Source: Pseudomonas sp. 6D_7.1_Bac1 (lineage in GTDB: Bacteria > Pseudomonadota > Gammaproteobacteria > Pseudomonadales > Pseudomonadaceae). From it: DNA of 64,000 nucleotides. The stretch spans positions 1 to 64,000 of the forward strand of contig NZ_JANLNW010000002.1 in the NCBI RefSeq assembly GCF_025465945.1, given 5' to 3'. The translations under genes and the position numbers were made by a program. The notes under the pieces were generated by a model. That model saw only the letters and a list, made by a program, of their open reading frames with translations, searched no databases and was not told the origin of the DNA. Positions 8,922 to 18,908 of the stretch are shown piece by piece; positions within the stretch are counted from its first letter, which is position 1, and each line of letters starts with the position of its first letter.

Positions 8922-10547
8922 ATGAGTATCAGAAGTCTCAATATCGCGCCGCGCGCAGGCTTGGGTTTTGGTGTGCTGGCGTTGATGGTGTTCTGTCTGG
9001 GCGGTTTTGCCCTGATGCAGATGTCGAACATGCGCCAGCAGTCCGACGAGGTCGACAACAACTGGCTGCCCAGCGTGATGGCGGTCGGTGATATGAATCA
9101 GGATTTGTTGCGTATTCGTGCCTTGACTCTGCGCTTGGTGATCAATCGCGATCCCCAGGTGCTGGCCCGCAATGAAAGCAAACTCAATGAGCTCAAGCGT
9201 GACCTGATGGCTGCTCAGGACCGCTATGACAAGCTGATCGTACTGCCAGAAGAGCGGGTCCTGTTTGACCGCTTCAAGATCAACGAGAAAATGTACCTGG
9301 GATACCAGGAGCAGTTGATGGCGTTTTCGGCGCAAAACCGGGTCGATGAGGCCTTGACCATCGTCAATGGTGGCATGAGTCAGATCGCTGATGAACTCTC
9401 GGCCACTTTGCACCAACTGGTTGAATTCAATCATTTGAATGCCAACCTCGCGACGGACCTGGGGCGGGCGGTTTTCAACACTGCCCGGACCTGGGTGATT
9501 GGCATGATCGCGGTGACTGCGTTAATCACCATTGGCCTGGCATTGTTGCTGACGCGCAGCATTGTGCTGCCGCTGGCCCAGTCGTTGAAAGTCGCTGAGG
9601 TGGTCGCGGGTGGCGATCTGACGGGCGATATCAGCATCAGTGGCAAGGATGAGCCGGCGCGCCTGCTGCACGCCCTCAAGAGTATGCAACACAACCTGCG
9701 CGAGACCATCCGGCGAATCTCCGACTCTTCAAGCCAACTGGCCTCGGCTTCGGAAGAGCTCAGTTGCGTGACGGAAGACGCCACCCGAGGCTTGCATCAG
9801 CAGAGTCTGGAAATCGAGCAGGCTGCAACGGCGGTGAATCAGATGACGGCCGCCGTAGAGGAGGTGGCAAGCAATGCGGTGGCCACGTCCGAGGCATCAC
9901 GCGAGTCTGACCGGATCGCTCGGCATGGCCGTGAGCAGGTGCATCAGACGGTGATATCCATCGAGTCACTGGCCGATGACGTGACCGCGAATGCGGAGCA
10001 GGTCGAGGACCTGGCGCAGAAGGTCTATGGCATCAGCAAGGTGCTGGATGTGATTCGTTCGATCGCTGAGCAAACCAATCTGCTGGCCCTCAACGCAGCC
10101 ATCGAAGCGGCGCGGGCCGGGAGTGCCGGGCGTGGTTTTGCGGTGGTTGCCGATGAGGTGCGGGCATTGGCCCACCGGACGCAGCAATCGACCCGGGAAA
10201 TCGAGCAGATGATTGGCGGTATCCAGCAGGGTACCGATCAGGCGGTCAGCTCGATGCAACAGAGCAACACCCGCGCGCGCTCGACCCTGGAAGTGGCCAA
10301 GGCTGCGGGTACGGCGCTGGAAGAGATTGCGTCGGCGTTTGCCCTGATCAACGAGCGCAATCTGGTGATCGCCAGTGCGTCGGAACAGCAGGCAGTGGTG
10401 GCGCGGGAAGTGGACCGTAACCTGATGAACATCCGCGATCTGGCGTTGCAGACCTCGGCCGGGGCCAATCAGACCAGTGCGGCGAGTCAGGAGTTGTCGC
10501 GATTGGCGGTGGACCTGAATGCCATGGTGGCGCAGTTTTCGGTGTAG
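8922..10547 (+). CDS. Methyl-accepting chemotaxis protein, four-helix-bundle sensor
   Basis: This 541-residue chemoreceptor has TM1 at about 13-33, a roughly 150-residue all-helical periplasmic domain of four-helix-bundle (4HB_MCP) type, TM2 at about 190-210, HAMP (210-265) and a cytoplasmic signalling domain. The hairpin tip [20 protein letters not shown] and [15 protein letters not shown] are the conserved receptor core. GGAG precedes the ATG. The gene is followed by fabB on the opposite strand, the PA1608-PA1609 order of P. aeruginosa. The ligand is unknown. Confidence 0.93.
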   Translation: MSIRSLNIAPRAGLGFGVLALMVFCLGGFALMQMSNMRQQSDEVDNNWLPSVMAVGDMNQDLLRIRALTLRLVINRDPQVLARNESKLNELKRDLMAAQDRYDKLIVLPEERVLFDRFKINEKMYLGYQEQLMAFSAQNRVDEALTIVNGGMSQIADELSATLHQLVEFNHLNANLATDLGRAVFNTARTWVIGMIAVTALITIGLALLLTRSIVLPLAQSLKVAEVVAGGDLTGDISISGKDEPARLLHALKSMQHNLRETIRRISDSSSQLASASEELSCVTEDATRGLHQQSLEIEQAATAVNQMTAAVEEVASNAVATSEASRESDRIARHGREQVHQTVISIESLADDVTANAEQVEDLAQKVYGISKVLDVIRSIAEQTNLLALNAAIEAARAGSAGRGFAVVADEVRALAHRTQQSTREIEQMIGGIQQGTDQAVSSMQQSNTRARSTLEVAKAAGTALEEIASAFALINERNLVIASASEQQAVVAREVDRNLMNIRDLALQTSAGANQTSAASQELSRLAVDLNAMVAQFSV

Positions 10548-10558
10548 TTGATTTTTGT

Positions 10559-10583
10559 GGTGAGGGAGCAAGCTCCCTCGCCA
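10559..10583. repeat. Single REP hairpin, GGAGCNNGCTCC type
   Basis: GAGGGAGCAAGCTCCCTC is a perfect palindrome of the second REP family seen near 19732, 22138, 26761 and 36373. Only one unit is present here. Confidence 0.75.
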
Positions 10584-10604
10584 CGGGATTATTGATCGCC
10601 CAAT

Positions 10605-10636
10605 AAAAAACGCCCCGAACCAGTCGGGGCGTTTTC
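10605..10636. terminator. Bidirectional terminator between chemoreceptor and fabB
   Basis: AAAAAACGCCCCGA pairs with TCGGGGCGTTTTC, giving A/T tails on both strands between convergent genes. Confidence 0.88.
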
Positions 10637-10658
10637 ATGTGCAGCGAAGCGGCGGGGC

Positions 10659-11879
10659 TTACTTGCCCTGCCAGCGCTTCAGGACCAGGGTGGCATTGGT
10701 GCCGCCGAAGCCGAAGCTGTTGCTCATCACAGTGTTGATGGTGGCGTCTTCGCGAGTCTTGGTCAGGATTGGCATGTCAGCCACTTCCGGGTCCAGTTCG
10801 TCGATGTTGGCAGAACCTGCCATGAAGTTGCCTTCCATCATCAGCATGCAGTAGATCGCTTCGTGAACGCCGGCGGCGCCCAGGGAGTGACCCGACAGGC
10901 TCTTGGTGGAGCTGATGGCCGGAGCCTTGTCGCCGAAGACTTCACGCACACCTTTCATTTCCGCGACGTCGCCGACCGGAGTCGAAGTGCCGTGGGTATT
11001 CAGGTAGTCGATCGGCGTGTCGACGGTGGACATGGCCATCTGCATGCAGCGGATGGCGCCTTCGCCGCTAGGAGCGACCATGTCGTAGCCGTCGGAGGTC
11101 GCGCCGTAGCCGACGATTTCCGCATAGATCTTCGCGCCACGGGCCAGAGCGTGTTCCAGCTCTTCGACCACGACCATGCCGCCACCGCCGGCGATGACAA
11201 AACCGTCACGCTTGGCGTCGTAGGCACGGGAAGCTTTTTCCGGCGTCTCGTTGTACTGGCTGGACAGTGCGCCCATGGCGTCGAACAGGAACGATTGGCT
11301 CCAATGCTCCTCTTCACCGCCGCCGGCGAACACGATGTCCTGCTTGCCCATCTGGATCTGTTCCATGGCGGTACCGATGCAGTGAGCACTGGTGGCGCAG
11401 GCAGACGCGATGGAGTAGTTCAGGCCCTTGATCTTGAACGGTGTGGCCAGGCAAGCGGAAACCGTGCTGCTCATGGTCCGCGTAACACGGTATGGGCCGA
11501 CGCGCTTGACGCCTTTTTCGCGCAGGATATCCAGCGCTTCCATTTGGTTCAGGGTCGACGCGCCACCGGAGCCGGCGATCAGGCCGGTACGCGGGTTGGA
11601 AACCTGCTCGTCGGTCAGGCCGGAGTCAGTGATGGCGTCTTTCATGGCCAGGTAGGCGTAAGCCGCCGCGTGGCCGACGAAGCGATAGATCTTGCGATCG
11701 ATCAACTCTTCGAGTGGCAGGTCAATGGAGCCGGAAACCTGGCTACGCAGACCCATTTCGGCATATTCCGGGTTGAACCGGATGCCAGGGCGGCTTGCAC
11801 GCAGGTTAGCGGAGACGGTCTCTTTGTCATTGCCCAGGCACGAAACGATGCCCAGACCAGTGATAACGACGCGGCGCAT
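10659..11879 (-). CDS. fabB: Beta-ketoacyl-ACP synthase I
   Basis: This 406-residue thiolase-fold enzyme elongates acyl-ACP with malonyl-ACP and is needed for unsaturated fatty acid synthesis. The triad is visible: Cys161 (SACATSAHC), His296 ([11 protein letters not shown]) and His331 ([10 protein letters not shown]). It lies 11 bp downstream of fabA on the same strand, the classic Pseudomonas fabAB operon in which FabA isomerises the C10 intermediate that FabB extends. Confidence 0.97.
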   Translation of the reverse strand: MRRVVITGLGIVSCLGNDKETVSANLRASRPGIRFNPEYAEMGLRSQVSGSIDLPLEELIDRKIYRFVGHAAAYAYLAMKDAITDSGLTDEQVSNPRTGLIAGSGGASTLNQMEALDILREKGVKRVGPYRVTRTMSSTVSACLATPFKIKGLNYSIASACATSAHCIGTAMEQIQMGKQDIVFAGGGEEEHWSQSFLFDAMGALSSQYNETPEKASRAYDAKRDGFVIAGGGGMVVVEELEHALARGAKIYAEIVGYGATSDGYDMVAPSGEGAIRCMQMAMSTVDTPIDYLNTHGTSTPVGDVAEMKGVREVFGDKAPAISSTKSLSGHSLGAAGVHEAIYCMLMMEGNFMAGSANIDELDPEVADMPILTKTREDATINTVMSNSFGFGGTNATLVLKRWQGK

Positions 11880-11890
11880 GCGGATAACCC

Positions 11891-12406
11891 TTAGAAGTTG
11901 TCAGTGGAGGTGAATACGCCGACCCGAAGGCCTTCGGCGGTGTAGATCTCGCGGCCGTCAACGCTGACCGAACCATCGGCGATGGCGAGGTTCAGCTTGC
12001 CCTTCAGGACGCGCTTGATCTGGATGTTATAGGTCACTTTTTTGGCAGTCGGCAGAACCTGGCCGAAGAATTTCACTTCGCCCGAACCCAGGGCGCGGCC
12101 GCGGCCCGGCAGGCCTTGCCAGCCGAGGAAGAAACCGACCAGCTGCCACATGGCGTCAAGGCCCAGGCAGCCTGGCATCACCGGGTCACCTTCGAAATGG
12201 CAGGCGAAGAACCACAGGTCCGGAGTGATATCCAGCTCGGCGACCAATTCACCTTTGCCGTACTTGCCACCCTCTTCGCTGATATGAGTGATGCGATCCA
12301 CCATCAGCATGTTCGGGGCGGGCAGTTGCGCGTTACCAGGGCCGAACAGCTCACCGCGACTGCAGCGCAGCAGGTCTTCCCGGGTAAAGGCGTTTTGTTT
12401 GGTCAT
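11891..12406 (-). CDS. fabA: 3-hydroxydecanoyl-ACP dehydratase/isomerase
   Basis: This 171-residue hotdog enzyme dehydrates 3-hydroxydecanoyl-ACP and isomerises trans-2 to cis-3-decenoyl-ACP, the branch point to unsaturated fatty acids. Catalytic His70 ([14 protein letters not shown]) and Asp84 (LGLDAMWQL) fall at the same numbers as in E. coli. It is the first gene of the fabA-fabB operon; GAGGAG precedes the ATG and a dyad element lies about 130 bp upstream. Confidence 0.97.
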   Translation of the reverse strand: MTKQNAFTREDLLRCSRGELFGPGNAQLPAPNMLMVDRITHISEEGGKYGKGELVAELDITPDLWFFACHFEGDPVMPGCLGLDAMWQLVGFFLGWQGLPGRGRALGSGEVKFFGQVLPTAKKVTYNIQIKRVLKGKLNLAIADGSVSVDGREIYTAEGLRVGVFTSTDNF

Positions 12407-12536
12407 GCGAGCTCCTCAATAATCCCATGCGGCAGGTGGGGCAAATCTTCCGGCCGATCGAAACATTCATGTCCCGAACCGGCAGCCTACTCATAGACTA
12501 TTGCGTTGTGGTGAAAGTCACAGCACAAAGGACATG

Positions 12537-12554
12537 AATGTACACTTGTGCACT
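12537..12554. promoter_or_regulatory. Dyad operator candidate upstream of fabA
   Basis: AATGTACACTTGTGCACT contains the imperfect inverted repeat TGTACA-CT-TGTGCA. In P. aeruginosa fabAB is controlled by the TetR-type repressor DesT through a dyad in this promoter; the match of this sequence to the DesT site is inferred, not verified. Confidence 0.4.
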
Positions 12555-12653
12555 GAAATTATTATTCAAGCGCAAATTCGGGCTTGTTAGGTGACTAAGA
12601 CTGCCGCACTTTCGCCTTTCACGCCAGTCGCAGATGGTCGATCACTCTGTACC

Positions 12654-12704
12654 AGGGTCTGTTGACGGTTGGTGGCAGCTCGCCACTAACCATCAACAGA
12701 CCCT
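12654..12704. repeat. Long inverted repeat at 3' end of hybrid kinase gene
   Basis: Two 23-base arms, AGGGTCTGTTGACGGTTGGT and onward, pair with two mismatches around the 5-base loop AGCTC. The right arm runs into the kinase TAG stop. No T tract follows on the minus strand, so it is not a canonical terminator; it may be a mobile-element remnant or a stabilising 3' hairpin. Confidence 0.7.
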
Positions 12705-14601
12705 AGCGTACCCAACGCTGCAGAATCTGTTGCAGATCAGTGCGTTTGAAAGGCTTGGCCAGATAGTCGTTCATCCCTGCCGACAGGCAGGCCTCGCGAT
12801 CACCCTGCAACGCGTTGGCCGTCAGGGCGATAATCGGTAGATCGGCGCAGCCGGGCAGTTGACGGATCTGCCGGGTGGCTTCGTAACCGTCGATGACCGG
12901 CAGCCGGCAATCCATCAGAATCGCCTCGAAAATCAGGCTCTCGGCGCTGCGCACCGCCTGTGCGCCGTCGGTGGCGACGCTGACAGTAAAGCCCAGGCTG
13001 CGCAGCATCGCTTCGATGACAGTCTGATTCACCGGGTTGTCTTCCACCAGCAGCACATTGCGCCCTTCGCCGTGGTCGTTGCCGGCAGGCGTGCGCGGTG
13101 CCAGGGTCGGCGGCGTCTGCCTGGACAGCGCCAGCGGAATTTCCAGGGTAAACACCGAGCCTCGGCCTTCTTCGCTCTGGGCGCGCAGTGTGCCGCCCAT
13201 CCGTTCGGCCAGTGTGCGGGCAATCGGCAGGCCCAGGCCGGTGCCGCCGTAGCGTCGGGAGATCGAGCAATCGGCCTGCCTGAACGCGTCGAACATCAGC
13301 TCCAGGCTTTGCACCGAAATGCCAATCCCGCTGTCGCGCACAGTGCAGGTGAACCACAGCAGTTCGTGGTCCAGCGATTGCCACTGCGCCTCGATCGTCA
13401 CCCGGCCTTTCTCGGTGAACTTCAGGGCATTGCCGATCAGGTTGACCAGGATCTGCCGGATCCGTGTCGGGTCGCCCTGGACTTGCAGGGCCTGCATGCC
13501 ATCGGGGATTTGCAGTTCCAGGCTCAGACCACGTTGCACCGCACTGTGCTGGAAAGCCTGGGCGCAGCTGTTGATCAGCTCGGTAAGGTTGAACGGGATG
13601 TGCTCCAGTTCCAGGGCCGAGCGTTCAATGCGCGAGAAGTCGAGAATGTCGTTGATGACTTTGAGCAAGTGCTCGGTGGACTCCGACGCCAGCGCGGCGT
13701 ACTCGATCTGCTCCTCGGTCATGTCGGTGGTTTCGAGCAGTTGCAGCATGCCCAGCACGCCATTCATCGGCGTGCGCAACTCGTGGCTCATCATCGCCAG
13801 GAAGTCGGACTTGGCGCTGTTGGCCTTTTCCGCTTCCTCGCGGGTCTGGATCAGTTGCGCCATGGCCTGATGTTGCTCGCGACTGGCGAGTTCGAGACCA
13901 TCGGCGAGGTTGTTGATGTGGCGCGACAGGTTGCCCAACTCAGCATCGTCGACGATCGGCAGCGGTGTTGTGAAATCGCCTTGCTGAATCGCCTTCACTG
14001 CATTGCCCATGGCGCTGATGGGCTCAGACAGGCTGGCGGCCAGGCGCCGGGCCAGCAGGAAGGTAAAGAGCAGGGCAAACAGTGCGAGGATCGCGGCCTT
14101 GAGCAGGATTTCCTGTTGTCGCTGGCTGAAGGCATCGTTGGACATGCCGACGATTACCCGGCCCAGATAGTCTTCGGAGGCCCCGCCGGCCGATGGAGGG
14201 CCCTGCAAAAAGTCGTCGTTGAGCTGGATCCGTTGCAAGCGCACAGGCGCCTGAAACTCTTCGACCTGTTGCGAGCGTTGGCGGTTTTCCGAGGGCTGTT
14301 CGACGTACACCAGCACCTTGTTGGCGTTGTCCTGTACCTCCAGGAAACGCACATGCGGCGTCGTCAGAGACGCCTTCATCAGACTTTCGAGCACCTCATT
14401 GTTGCCGGAGATAACGCCGTACTCGGTGGCCGGGGCCAGTTGATTGGCGATCAGTTGGCCGGTGTGGTTGAGCTCCTGGCGCAAGTCCTGGATTCGCACG
14501 ACGGTAAAGAAGCTGATCAGTAGCAAGGTCAGCAGCAGTGCCGGGCCGAGGCTGATGATCTGGGTACGGGTATTGATACCCCAATGGCGACGGAAGGTCA
14601 T
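12703..14601 (-). CDS. Hybrid sensor histidine kinase/response regulator (GacS/RetS-like)
   Basis: This 632-residue inner-membrane kinase has TM1 at about 14-36, a periplasmic region of about 130 residues, TM2 at about 165-185 and HAMP at about 187-240. HisKA follows with His273 (MMSHELRTPMNG), then an HATPase with N, G1 and G2 boxes (NLIGNALKF, DSGIGIS, GTGLGLPIA) and a C-terminal receiver with MDCRLPVIDG. There is no Hpt domain, so phosphate must leave through a partner. The position beside fabA matches PA1611, reported to interact with RetS in the Gac/Rsm network. It overlaps the upstream binding-protein gene by ATGA, implying coupling. Confidence 0.93.
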   Translation of the reverse strand: MTFRRHWGINTRTQIISLGPALLLTLLLISFFTVVRIQDLRQELNHTGQLIANQLAPATEYGVISGNNEVLESLMKASLTTPHVRFLEVQDNANKVLVYVEQPSENRQRSQQVEEFQAPVRLQRIQLNDDFLQGPPSAGGASEDYLGRVIVGMSNDAFSQRQQEILLKAAILALFALLFTFLLARRLAASLSEPISAMGNAVKAIQQGDFTTPLPIVDDAELGNLSRHINNLADGLELASREQHQAMAQLIQTREEAEKANSAKSDFLAMMSHELRTPMNGVLGMLQLLETTDMTEEQIEYAALASESTEHLLKVINDILDFSRIERSALELEHIPFNLTELINSCAQAFQHSAVQRGLSLELQIPDGMQALQVQGDPTRIRQILVNLIGNALKFTEKGRVTIEAQWQSLDHELLWFTCTVRDSGIGISVQSLELMFDAFRQADCSISRRYGGTGLGLPIARTLAERMGGTLRAQSEEGRGSVFTLEIPLALSRQTPPTLAPRTPAGNDHGEGRNVLLVEDNPVNQTVIEAMLRSLGFTVSVATDGAQAVRSAESLIFEAILMDCRLPVIDGYEATRQIRQLPGCADLPIIALTANALQGDREACLSAGMNDYLAKPFKRTDLQQILQRWVR

Positions 14602-15527
14602 GGTCGGTTTTCTCCTTCGGCCAACTGTGTTGCAACAGCCGCGGGGTCAATCTGTTCGATGCCCAGGGAGCGAGCGACTTGCGGGTTACTTAACACTTTG
14701 AAGCGTTGCGGATAGAGGTCGCGCGGCCAACTGGCCGGCGAGCGGTCAAGCAAGTCATTAAGAATGGCCAGCCAATCGCTCTGATCGCTGTAGGTGCTGG
14801 CCAGGCTGCCGGCTTTGACAAAGCCTGCGTTGGGACCGATCAACGCAAGCTGTCGGCCATAGCTGCTGAGCAGCAGATTCTTGGCGGTTTTCGGGTTGTA
14901 CAGGTCGGGGTCGTCGAGCCCCAGCAATACGTCGCTGTTTTTCAGCAGCGCTTGCAGAGGCCGGCTGTCATTGGTGTTGTCCCAACGTTCGGCGACGATT
15001 TCCAGCCCCAACCGGTGTGCGGTGTGGTGCAGTTCCTTGAGCAGAAATTCACTGTTCATCCCGTACAGCACGCCGACTCGTCGCGCTTGTGGCAGCAGGG
15101 CCTGGGTCAGTCGAAGTTGGCGGCTCAGCGGTGGATCACTCCACAGCAGGCTCAGACGCAGGGGCAGGGCATTGCCCAAGCGCTGATAGGCTTGCAGGCG
15201 GCTGATGCGCAACACCAGGGTCGCAGGTCCCTGGTTGTCTTGCAGACGCCAGTCCAGGCTCGGCAGGTCGAGCAGGATCAGTCGGGTTGCGTTGGGTAGC
15301 CGGGACGGCGCGGGGAGGTCGGCAAGGCGTGTGAAGCGCACCGTGTCTGCGGGCCGCTGTTTGGCCAGCGCGCGGGTGAAGGCTTGCACGCCGGGGCTGT
15401 CTTCGGCGCCGGTCAGCAACACATCGGCAGCGTGCGCGGGCAAGCTGCCCAGACAGACAAGCAAGAATCCCCAAACCCAAGGCCGGCGGCGTCGGGGGGA
15501 GAGGGTGCAAGTCTGGCTGTGGCCCAT
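14598..15527 (-). CDS. Orphan ABC-type periplasmic substrate-binding protein
   Basis: This 309-residue protein has an Arg-rich n-region (RRRRPWVWGFLLVCLGSLPAHAAD) forming a signal peptide, then a type-1 periplasmic binding fold resembling the ABC_sub_bind family (PF04392): two Rossmann-like halves, including ARRVGVLYGMNSEFLLKEL and SDVLLGLDDPDLYNP. No permease or ATPase is adjacent. It starts one base after the TonB receptor stop and its end overlaps the hybrid kinase start. I infer it presents a ligand to the kinase rather than to a transporter. Confidence 0.82.
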   Translation of the reverse strand: MGHSQTCTLSPRRRRPWVWGFLLVCLGSLPAHAADVLLTGAEDSPGVQAFTRALAKQRPADTVRFTRLADLPAPSRLPNATRLILLDLPSLDWRLQDNQGPATLVLRISRLQAYQRLGNALPLRLSLLWSDPPLSRQLRLTQALLPQARRVGVLYGMNSEFLLKELHHTAHRLGLEIVAERWDNTNDSRPLQALLKNSDVLLGLDDPDLYNPKTAKNLLLSSYGRQLALIGPNAGFVKAGSLASTYSDQSDWLAILNDLLDRSPASWPRDLYPQRFKVLSNPQVARSLGIEQIDPAAVATQLAEGENRP

Positions 15528-15528
15528 G

Positions 15529-17655
15529 TCAGAACTCTAACTCTGCGCTGAAGTAGAGCACGTGGCGCGAGTCATAGTGGTTGTCGATGTAGGTGGTCGG
15601 CTGGTTGTCGAGGCGTTGTTGCAGGATGCCGGCCAGTTCGAGGTTGGCCTTGCCCAGCGCAATACGTTTGGCGATGCGTGTATCGACACGTTCGAAGCGG
15701 TAGCCATTGAGTGCGTCGTCACCGTAGTAGAACAGCGCGCTATTCCAGCCGTTGCCCCAATCGCGCAGCCAACCGGCCGAGCCGCTGTTGCGCGCGGTGA
15801 ATAGTGCATCCTGAGGGTTGCTGGCCTCGGCATCGACATAGGCGTAGGTCAGGCGCAGCCGGTCAGCGGCGCTGACTCGCCAGTCAACCTGGGTTTCCGT
15901 GCCGCTGAAACGTGAGGCGTTGGCGTTGCTGGCAATGTACTGATTATTGCGCAGCGGCTCGCTGATCATGCTGGTGATTTCGTCGTAGAACAGTTTCACG
16001 TCGACGCTCAGCCCAAGGTCAGCGAAGAAGCCGTTATACCCCAGTTCCCGCGAGCGCATGTGTTCTTGATCGAGGTTGCCGGGGCCACGAGTCCTGACGA
16101 AGTAACGGGCGCTGGACTGACCGTAGGCATCGGGCCTGAGGTTGGTCACCTGGTAGCTCCAGTTGACGTTGTTTTCGAACATGTCGGGTGAGCGGGTGGC
16201 CTGCGAATACACCGCACGCAGACCGTGGCGCGGGTTGATCAGGTAATTGATCGCTACCCGTGGGGTGAGCGAGTCGCCGACCAATTGGGGTTTTTCGTAC
16301 ATCGCACCGCCTTGCAACAACCAGTGCTCGGTGGCGCGCCACTCCAGTTGACCGAACAACCGCCAGATGGTGTCGTCGAGGGTGCCGTTGAAGTACGTCT
16401 CGGAGTCGGCCCGGTCGTATCGATAGTTCAGGCCACTGACCAGCCGCAGACTGTCGGACAGGCTCAGGGTGTCCTGCAGTTCCAGGTCGTAACGCGACTC
16501 TCGGGCGCTCTGGTCGATGTCGCCGCAGACCGTGCGTTTGGCGCCACCTTTCCATTGATCGAGCACCTGATTGGCCAGCGCCTGTTCGGCGGGTGTGCCG
16601 TGCGGAGCACCTGTGCCGGTATAGCTTTCCATGTGCCGCGCCAGTCGCTCGGCATAGTTGGGGTTGAGCTGCCAGAGGTTAGTGAGTTCCGGGCTGAAGG
16701 ACACTTCGGCGTCGCAGGCGCGCCAGTTCTGCTGGCGATCCCAGTGCTGCGCCGAACCCTGGACGTAGAGGCTGTGATCCGGGTTGATCTCCAGGTTCCA
16801 GCGTAACGAACCGGCGTAATCCTCGGCAATTACGTCAGAGTTGTCGCCCGCCGAGGTAATTCCGGAAAACACCGGACGGTAGGTATAAGGCCGCTGGTTG
16901 GTACCGTCCTTGGCATTCAGTTGCCAATCGATGCTTTGCTGCTCGTTGAGCGTCTGGCTGACGGACAGGTTGAAGCGGTTCAAGCGGCGACTGTCGCGGT
17001 AATCCGCACCCTGGCGATTCGAGTCGAAACCATCGTCTTCCTGGCCGGACAGCGACAAGCGCAGGTCGCCGGTTTCCCATCCGCTGCCCTGGCTGGCGTA
17101 CCAGTCGTTGATACCGCGTTCACCGCGGGTGACTTTCACCCGAGTGCCATGGCTGTTGGCCGGCGCGCGGGTGATGATATTGACCACCGCCATCAGCGCG
17201 TTGGCGCCATAGCTGACGGTGTTCGGGCCACGGAACACCTCGATGCGCTCGATGTCCTCCATGGCCACCGGAATGTCGCTCCAGTCCACGGTCGCAAGGC
17301 CGGCGCGGTACACCGAACGACCGTCGATCAACACTTGCATGCGCCGTGCTTCGCTGGCGTTGGTGCCGTGATAGTTCACCGCTGCCTGGTTGCCGCTGAT
17401 GTTACCGACCATCATCCCCGGTACCAGCCGCAGCAATTGGCTGATGTCCCGGGCACCGCTGGCCTTGATCAGTTCGCTGTCGATCACCGTCATGCTGCCG
17501 GGCACGGCGGCCGGTGACTGTTTCAGTCGGGTGGCGGTCAGCACTTGTGGCAATGGCGGGTTGTCGAGGAACAGATCATCGGCCAATAGCGGGTCGCAGA
17601 GCACCAGCGCCAGAACCAGCGAAGAGCGAAGGTGGGGAGGAGGGCCAACAGACAC
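15529..17655 (-). CDS. TonB-dependent outer-membrane receptor
   Basis: This 708-residue protein has a short signal sequence, a plug domain (PLPQVLTATRLKQSPAAVPG onward, with QVLIDGRSVY and IERIEVFRGPNTVSYGANA) and a 22-strand-type barrel ending in a terminal Phe. It lacks the extra N-terminal signalling domain of FecA-type transducers. The start is GTG, with AAGG seven bases upstream. It heads a minus-strand unit with the binding protein and hybrid kinase. The plug resembles siderophore/cobalamin-type receptors; the ligand is unknown. Confidence 0.9.
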   Translation of the reverse strand: MSVGPPPHLRSSLVLALVLCDPLLADDLFLDNPPLPQVLTATRLKQSPAAVPGSMTVIDSELIKASGARDISQLLRLVPGMMVGNISGNQAAVNYHGTNASEARRMQVLIDGRSVYRAGLATVDWSDIPVAMEDIERIEVFRGPNTVSYGANALMAVVNIITRAPANSHGTRVKVTRGERGINDWYASQGSGWETGDLRLSLSGQEDDGFDSNRQGADYRDSRRLNRFNLSVSQTLNEQQSIDWQLNAKDGTNQRPYTYRPVFSGITSAGDNSDVIAEDYAGSLRWNLEINPDHSLYVQGSAQHWDRQQNWRACDAEVSFSPELTNLWQLNPNYAERLARHMESYTGTGAPHGTPAEQALANQVLDQWKGGAKRTVCGDIDQSARESRYDLELQDTLSLSDSLRLVSGLNYRYDRADSETYFNGTLDDTIWRLFGQLEWRATEHWLLQGGAMYEKPQLVGDSLTPRVAINYLINPRHGLRAVYSQATRSPDMFENNVNWSYQVTNLRPDAYGQSSARYFVRTRGPGNLDQEHMRSRELGYNGFFADLGLSVDVKLFYDEITSMISEPLRNNQYIASNANASRFSGTETQVDWRVSAADRLRLTYAYVDAEASNPQDALFTARNSGSAGWLRDWGNGWNSALFYYGDDALNGYRFERVDTRIAKRIALGKANLELAGILQQRLDNQPTTYIDNHYDSRHVLYFSAELEF

Positions 17656-17808
17656 AGTGCAGCCTTGATAGCGGTTATTTGCCGCGCATGTTAACCGAGC
17701 TGTTTGAGTTTTCCAGTCACGATGCCGGCATTTTCCCTGGTTTTGTTGGTCTGCTTCCTACAGGTGTCGGTAATTGACACAGGGGCTGGCCGACGCTGGA
17801 CCGCCCCG

Positions 17809-17814
17809 TATAAT
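17809..17814 (+). promoter_or_regulatory. Candidate -10 element for gpsA
   Basis: A perfect TATAAT lies 37 bp upstream of the gpsA ATG. The TTGACA at 17774-17779 is 29 bp away, too far to be its -35, and the correctly spaced hexamer is poor, so the promoter assignment is partial. Confidence 0.5.
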
Positions 17815-17851
17815 GCGGCTATCGCCATTGGTATGGATTAACGGATTGCAT

Positions 17852-18877
17852 ATGACTGAACAGCGCCCGATTGCGGTCCTGGGAGGCGGAAGTTTTGGTA
17901 CCGCCGTGGCTAATCTGCTGGCCGAGAACGGTCATCAGGTCCGGCTGTGGATGCGAGATCCCGAGCAGGCCGAGGCCATTCGGGTCAACCGCGAGAATCC
18001 ACGCTACCTCAAGGGCATCAAGGTTCACCCAGCGGTGGCGCCGGTCACCGACTTGCTGGCCACCCTGAATGCATGCGACCTGTGTTTCGTCGCGCTGCCC
18101 TCCAACGCCCTGCGTTCGGTGCTGGTGCCGTATGCCGAGCGCCTGAGTGGCAAGTTGCTGGTGAGCCTGACCAAGGGCATCGAAGCTCACACCTTCAAGC
18201 TGATGAGCGAAATTCTTCAGGAAATCGCCCCACAAGCGCGCATCGGCGTACTTTCCGGGCCGAACCTGGCCCGTGAAGTGGCCGAACATGCGCTGACGGC
18301 CACGGTGGTCGCCAGTGAAGACGAAGAACTCTGCCAACGGGTTCAGGCTGCGTTGCACGGTCGGACCTTTCGCGTGTACGCCAGTGCCGACCGTTATGGC
18401 GTGGAACTGGGTGGGGCACTGAAAAACGTCTACGCGATCATCGCCGGCATGGCGGTGGCGTTGGGCATGGGCGAAAACACCAAGAGCATGCTGATCACCC
18501 GGGCGTTGGCGGAAATGACCCGCTTCGCGGTGAATCAGGGCGCCAACCCGATGACCTTCCTCGGGTTGGCCGGGGTGGGCGACCTGATCGTCACCTGCTC
18601 GTCACCGAAAAGCCGCAACTATCAGGTCGGTTTTGCCCTGGGTCAGGGCTTGAGCCTGGAAGACGCGGTGACCAGTCTTGGCGAGGTTGCCGAAGGCGTC
18701 AACACCCTCAAAGTGCTGAAGGCCAAGGCGCAGGAAGTCGGGGTTTACATGCCGTTGGTCGCCGGTTTGCATGCGATTCTGTTTGAAGGGCGCACGCTTA
18801 ATCAGGTTATTGAACTGTTGATGCGTGGCGAGCCGAAAACCGATGTCGACTTTATCTCCACCAGCGGTTTCAACTGA
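17852..18877 (+). CDS. gpsA: NAD(P)-dependent glycerol-3-phosphate dehydrogenase
   Basis: This 341-residue cytoplasmic enzyme reduces dihydroxyacetone phosphate to sn-glycerol-3-phosphate for phospholipid synthesis. It has the N-terminal dinucleotide motif [10 protein letters not shown] (residues 10-19), [15 protein letters not shown] with the catalytic Lys, and [12 protein letters not shown]. The ATG was chosen for the usual family N-terminus; the in-frame upstream stretch overlaps the promoter. The neighbouring fab genes make this a lipid-biosynthesis neighbourhood, though on a separate transcript. Confidence 0.96.
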   Translation: MTEQRPIAVLGGGSFGTAVANLLAENGHQVRLWMRDPEQAEAIRVNRENPRYLKGIKVHPAVAPVTDLLATLNACDLCFVALPSNALRSVLVPYAERLSGKLLVSLTKGIEAHTFKLMSEILQEIAPQARIGVLSGPNLAREVAEHALTATVVASEDEELCQRVQAALHGRTFRVYASADRYGVELGGALKNVYAIIAGMAVALGMGENTKSMLITRALAEMTRFAVNQGANPMTFLGLAGVGDLIVTCSSPKSRNYQVGFALGQGLSLEDAVTSLGEVAEGVNTLKVLKAKAQEVGVYMPLVAGLHAILFEGRTLNQVIELLMRGEPKTDVDFISTSGFN

Positions 18878-18908
18878 ACACTCTATCTACAGAGGCAGGG
18901 AGCGAGAC

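Noticed and set aside
10863..11894. Plus-strand frame of 343 codons opposite fabB
   Set aside because: Shadow of the fabB coding strand; no ribosome-binding site or family match.
12859..14523. Plus-strand frame of 554 codons opposite the hybrid kinase
   Set aside because: Antisense shadow; its length reflects GC bias while the kinase motifs are unmistakable.
17774..17814. TTGACA with TATAAT as a complete gpsA promoter
   Set aside because: The 29-bp spacing is too long for sigma70; only the -10 is kept.
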